In this document: positions 32,073-34,445 of the stretch, in pieces
Numbering within the stretch: position 1 is the stretch's first letter
How the letters are laid out: every line of letters begins with the position of its first letter
Source of the DNA: Geodermatophilus sp. DF01-2
GTDB lineage: Bacteria > Actinomycetota > Actinomycetes > Mycobacteriales > Geodermatophilaceae
DNA: 34,445 nt
NCBI RefSeq assembly: GCF_004571065.1
Contig: NZ_SPQN01000049.1
Span: 1 to 34,445, forward strand
Reading direction: 5' to 3'
Made by a program: the position numbers and the translations under genes
Notes under the pieces: model-generated
Database searches by the model: none
What the model was told of the DNA's origin: nothing
The model's input: only the letters and a program-made list of their open reading frames with translations

Positions 32073-33413
32073 CGGGTGCGTCCCGCTCGAGCTGATCCCG
32101 GGGATGGCGCCGGCGCGGAAGGCGTCGACGAAGAGCCGGAAGTCGTCCTGCGTCCGGCGGGCGTAGGAGTGCGCGAAGTCGACCAGGTCGGAGACGAACT
32201 CCTCCCGCCGGTCCCCGACCAGCTCGGTGATCGCCTCCTCGGTCTGGAACGGCACCAGGGTGTGGTCGCTGTCGGCGTCCCCGACGCAGTGCATCTTCGC
32301 CGTCGCCCGGCCCAGCTGGACCATCACCGGGGCGATCTCCTCCGGTTCGGTGAGGTCGTCCCAGTCCAGGTCGACCTCGTAGGGCGACAGCTCCTGGACG
32401 ACGAAGCCCACCCCGTCGATCTCGGTGTGCCCGAGGAACTGGGAGGCGTTGGCCTGCAGCGCCCGCTGGGACGTCGCCGTCCGGTGCCCCTCGTGCTCGA
32501 AGAAGCCGCGGATCTCCGGGTCGCGCACGACCCGGCTGGGCGCCGGGACGTTGCCCTGCTTGAGCGAGAGGACGACGTCGTTCTCCAGCGCCTGGTCGTA
32601 GCCCTCCAGCAGGACGGTGTAGGCGGGCAGCCCGGCGCTGCCGATGCCGAAGCCGCCGGTGCCGACGACGTCCTTCACGTCGTAGGCGACGTCGCGGCGC
32701 CGCCGGGGCGGGAAGACGGTCTCCCGATAACGCTCGAGGGCGGCCAGCACCCGGTCGCGCTCGGTGTCGTCGAGCCGGCGGGTGCGCGGGCCCTCGGCGA
32801 AGCGCCGCTGGAAGTCCTCGACGAGGGTGAGCCGGTCCAGCAGGGCCAGCCGGCTGCGGGCGCTGGTCCGCAGGATGACGTCGTGGACGGCGCCCTCGGT
32901 GTTCTCCCGGACCAGCGCGAACGACCGGTCGTCGTCCAGGCGGGTGAAGGCGCGCACCTGGTCGAGGTAGGCCTCCAGGTAGCCCCGCAGGAGGTCGGAG
33001 ATCACCTCGTCGCCGAACGCCTTGCGCCAGGCCAGCAGGGCGAAGCTGGCGGCGAAACGGCGCAGGTCCCAGCTGACGTGGCCGAGGTAGGCCTCGTCGA
33101 AGTCGTTGACGTCGAAGACGATCCGCCCGGCGCCGTCCATGTAGGTGCCGAAGTTCTCCGCGTGCAGGTCGCCCTGGATCCACACCCGGCTGGTGCGCTC
33201 GTCGCACCAGCGGTCCTCCAACCCCGCCATGTCGGCGTAGAAGAGACACGCGGTGCCCCGGTAGAAGGCGAACGGGTCGGCCGCCATCTTGCGGAACTTG
33301 GTGCGGAAGGCGTCCGCGTCTGCGGTCATCAGCTCGGAGAAGGCATCGACCAGCACGTCGACGATCTGCTGCGCCCGGTCACCGTCGGTGACCCCTGCGA
33401 GGGATTCAGCCAC
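32052..33413 (-). CDS. DUF2252 family protein (kinase-like fold)
   Basis: This 453-residue protein belongs to DUF2252, predicted to share the aminoglycoside phosphotransferase/protein-kinase-like fold. RVWIQGDLHAENFGTYMD (76-93) with GDLHAENFG resembles the catalytic HxxN loop. IVFDVNDFDEAYLGHVSWDL follows, whose Asp residues could bind metal. VKDVVGTGGFGIGS is Gly-rich like a nucleotide loop. The order differs from classical kinases, as is usual in DUF2252, and no substrate is known. GTG 33413 is fixed by a leaderless-type TACGGT hexamer 6 bases upstream. The C-terminal VSGVAG is encoded by the shared inverted repeat. Confidence 0.87.
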   Translation of the reverse strand: MAESLAGVTDGDRAQQIVDVLVDAFSELMTADADAFRTKFRKMAADPFAFYRGTACLFYADMAGLEDRWCDERTSRVWIQGDLHAENFGTYMDGAGRIVFDVNDFDEAYLGHVSWDLRRFAASFALLAWRKAFGDEVISDLLRGYLEAYLDQVRAFTRLDDDRSFALVRENTEGAVHDVILRTSARSRLALLDRLTLVEDFQRRFAEGPRTRRLDDTERDRVLAALERYRETVFPPRRRRDVAYDVKDVVGTGGFGIGSAGLPAYTVLLEGYDQALENDVVLSLKQGNVPAPSRVVRDPEIRGFFEHEGHRTATSQRALQANASQFLGHTEIDGVGFVVQELSPYEVDLDWDDLTEPEEIAPVMVQLGRATAKMHCVGDADSDHTLVPFQTEEAITELVGDRREEFVSDLVDFAHSYARRTQDDFRLFVDAFRAGAIPGISSSGTHPVSGVAG

Positions 33414-33419
33414 GGACCG

Positions 33420-33425
33420 ACCGTA
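33420..33425 (-). promoter_or_regulatory. -10 hexamer for leaderless DUF2252 mRNA
   Basis: TACGGT (TAnnnT) ends 6 bases before GTG 33413 on the minus strand, with no ribosome-binding site. The divergent SGNH gene has its own TAGCCT hexamer at 33435-33440. Confidence 0.5.
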
Positions 33426-33473
33426 GGCGGCGGTTAGCCTGCAGGAACAGGCGCACCACACAACCGGAGGACG

Positions 33474-34445
33474 ATGACGGCGGTGACTCGAGCGAGCGCG
33501 GCATGGCGGCTGGCCACGGGCGCTGCCTACGGCGGCGGGGGGCTGGGCCTGGCCGGCGCCGGCATGGTCGCCGTGCTCCGCCAGCAGGCCCGCTCCGCCC
33601 GGCGCCGGGTGGAGTCGCGCACCGTCACGGCCACCCCACCGTCGGGTGACGGGATGTACGGCCGCGCGCGCGGCCGACCGATCGTCCTCGCCGTCCTCGG
33701 TGACTCCACCGCGGCCGGCCTCGGCGTCGAGCGCGCCGCGCAGACCCCGGGCGTGCTGCTCGCCGCGGCCCTGGCCGAGCTGGCCGAGCGGCCGGTCCGG
33801 CTGGTGCGGCTGGCGGTCTCCGGTGCGCGGTCGGGGCAGCTCGAGGCCCAGGTCGACCGCGCCCTGCACGAGCGCCCGGACGTCGCCCTGATCATGATCG
33901 GTGCCAACGACGTGACCAGCCGCACCGCCCCCGCGGTCTCGGTACGGCACCTGCGCGACGCGGTGCAGCGGCTCACCGAGGCCGGGACGCAGGTCGTCGT
34001 CGGCACCTGCCCGGACCTCGGCACGATCCGCCCGATCGGTCAGCCGCTGCGGCTGCTGGCCCGCCGCTGGAGCCGGCAGCTGGCCGCCGCGCAGACCATC
34101 GCCGTCGTCGAGGCCGGGGGGCGCACCGTGTCGCTCGGCTCGGTGCTCGGGCCGACCTTCGCGGAGGACTCCGGCCTGTTCAGCGCCGACGAGTTCCACC
34201 CGAGCGCGGCCGGGTACGCCGCCGCGGCCGCCGTCCTCCTGCCGTCGATCGCGGACTCGCTCGGTGTCTGGCCCGCCGTCGCCGACCGGGGGCTGCGCAA
34301 CCTGCGCCGCGACACCGTCCGCCCGGTGTCCCGGCCCCAGGTCATGGTGCCCAGGGCCAGGCGCGAGATCACCAGCCCGCTGCGCCCGAGCGCGCGTTGT
34401 TCCACGGGAGGCCAACCTACCGGCGGGCCGAGCCCCGCCGGATCA
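33474..34445 (+). CDS. SGNH/GDSL hydrolase, 3' end abnormal and open at window edge
   Basis: This is a probable esterase of the SGNH fold, comparable to Rv1075c. An N-terminal hydrophobic Gly/Ala segment (ATGAAYGGGGLGLAGAGMVA, about 14-33) may be a signal anchor. Block I is VLGDSTAAGLG with nucleophile Ser78, IGANDVTS gives the Asn of block III, and DEFHPSAAGY carries Asp239 and His242 of the triad. ATG 33474 follows GGAGG by only 3 bases; GTG 33483 is possible. Family-like sequence ends near RDTVRPVS (about 34330). Beyond that the frame reads antisense through an aldo/keto reductase start and stays open to the window end, so the natural C-terminus has been lost or mis-joined. Confidence 0.85.
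   Translation, partial: MTAVTRASAAWRLATGAAYGGGGLGLAGAGMVAVLRQQARSARRRVESRTVTATPPSGDGMYGRARGRPIVLAVLGDSTAAGLGVERAAQTPGVLLAAALAELAERPVRLVRLAVSGARSGQLEAQVDRALHERPDVALIMIGANDVTSRTAPAVSVRHLRDAVQRLTEAGTQVVVGTCPDLGTIRPIGQPLRLLARRWSRQLAAAQTIAVVEAGGRTVSLGSVLGPTFAEDSGLFSADEFHPSAAGYAAAAAVLLPSIADSLGVWPAVADRGLRNLRRDTVRPVSRPQVMVPRARREITSPLRPSARCSTGGQPTGGPSPAGS
34325..34405 (-). pseudogene. Aldo/keto reductase N-terminal fragment
   Basis: From GTG 34405 the minus strand encodes MEQRALGRSGL and then VISRLALGTMTWGRDT, the conserved first 27 residues of aldo/keto reductases. The next residues are antisense SGNH-hydrolase sequence with no similarity to the family, so the gene stops making sense at about 34325. 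Its upstream side is intact: TAGGTT (34414-34419) lies 8 bases before GTG, a leaderless-type promoter. Either a deletion fused two convergent genes here, or the sequence is mis-assembled near its end. Confidence 0.7.
34414..34419 (-). promoter_or_regulatory. -10 hexamer upstream of the truncated aldo/keto reductase
   Basis: TAGGTT (TAnnnT) ends 8 bases before GTG 34405 on the minus strand, so the truncated gene still has a promoter-like start. Confidence 0.4.

Noticed and set aside
34040..34324. Continuation of the aldo/keto reductase frame on the minus strand
   Set aside because: After residue 27 the frame is antisense to well-conserved SGNH hydrolase sequence and has no reductase motif.

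Overview
The window is chromosomal DNA of a very high-GC actinobacterium. The evidence is near-universal G/C third codon positions, many GTG starts, a mycothiol gene (mca), actinobacterial families (RNHCP, AMIN-like secreted protein, ChlI-like/VWA pair) and leaderless-type promoters. Gene style and repeats fit Geodermatophilaceae (Blastococcus/Geodermatophilus/Modestobacter type); that placement is an inference.

Layout. 0-4.4 kb: the 3' part of an unrecognised Pro/Ala-rich protein gene, a small membrane protein, an orphan AbiEi-like antitoxin/nuclease-fold gene and, convergent to it, phoH2. 4.26-7.5 kb: a 56-residue membrane protein, a DUF885 metalloprotein and a short-chain cis-prenyltransferase on the minus strand, with a PAQR/hemolysin III gene divergent. 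7.7-11.7 kb: a geranylgeranyl-reductase-type flavoprotein, a conserved hypothetical and a YyaL-type thioredoxin-domain protein, all minus. 11.7-19.5 kb: an accessory block with long gene-poor or degenerate stretches. It holds a PadR regulator and an amino-acid permease that share a palindromic promoter element, a VKOR-like protein, a DUF427 pseudogene, an SDR + GH15 pair and PsiE. 19.7-22.6 kb: an AMIN-like secreted protein, a Rv1083-like membrane protein, mca, greA and an RNHCP protein. 22.6-28 kb: an M3 peptidase, a DrrAB-type ABC exporter and threonine ammonia-lyase, all minus. 28.1-34.4 kb: an AAA+ (ChlI-like)/VWA/GNAT operon, a DUF2252 gene and an SGNH hydrolase that runs into a truncated aldo/keto reductase start at the window edge.

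The order phoH2 - short cis-prenyltransferase - PAQR - YyaL - Rv1083-like - mca - greA - SGNH hydrolase resembles the M. tuberculosis Rv1075c-Rv1095 neighbourhood as I recall it. Against that background the 11.7-19.5 kb block looks like an insertion or decay zone.

Between genes there are several dispersed repeat families: a four-unit palindromic element at two convergent junctions, a conserved post-stop motif, and GC-rich direct repeats. There is also a perfect 24-bp inverted repeat that forms the 3' ends of two convergent genes. No tRNA, rRNA, CRISPR array or intact insertion sequence was seen.
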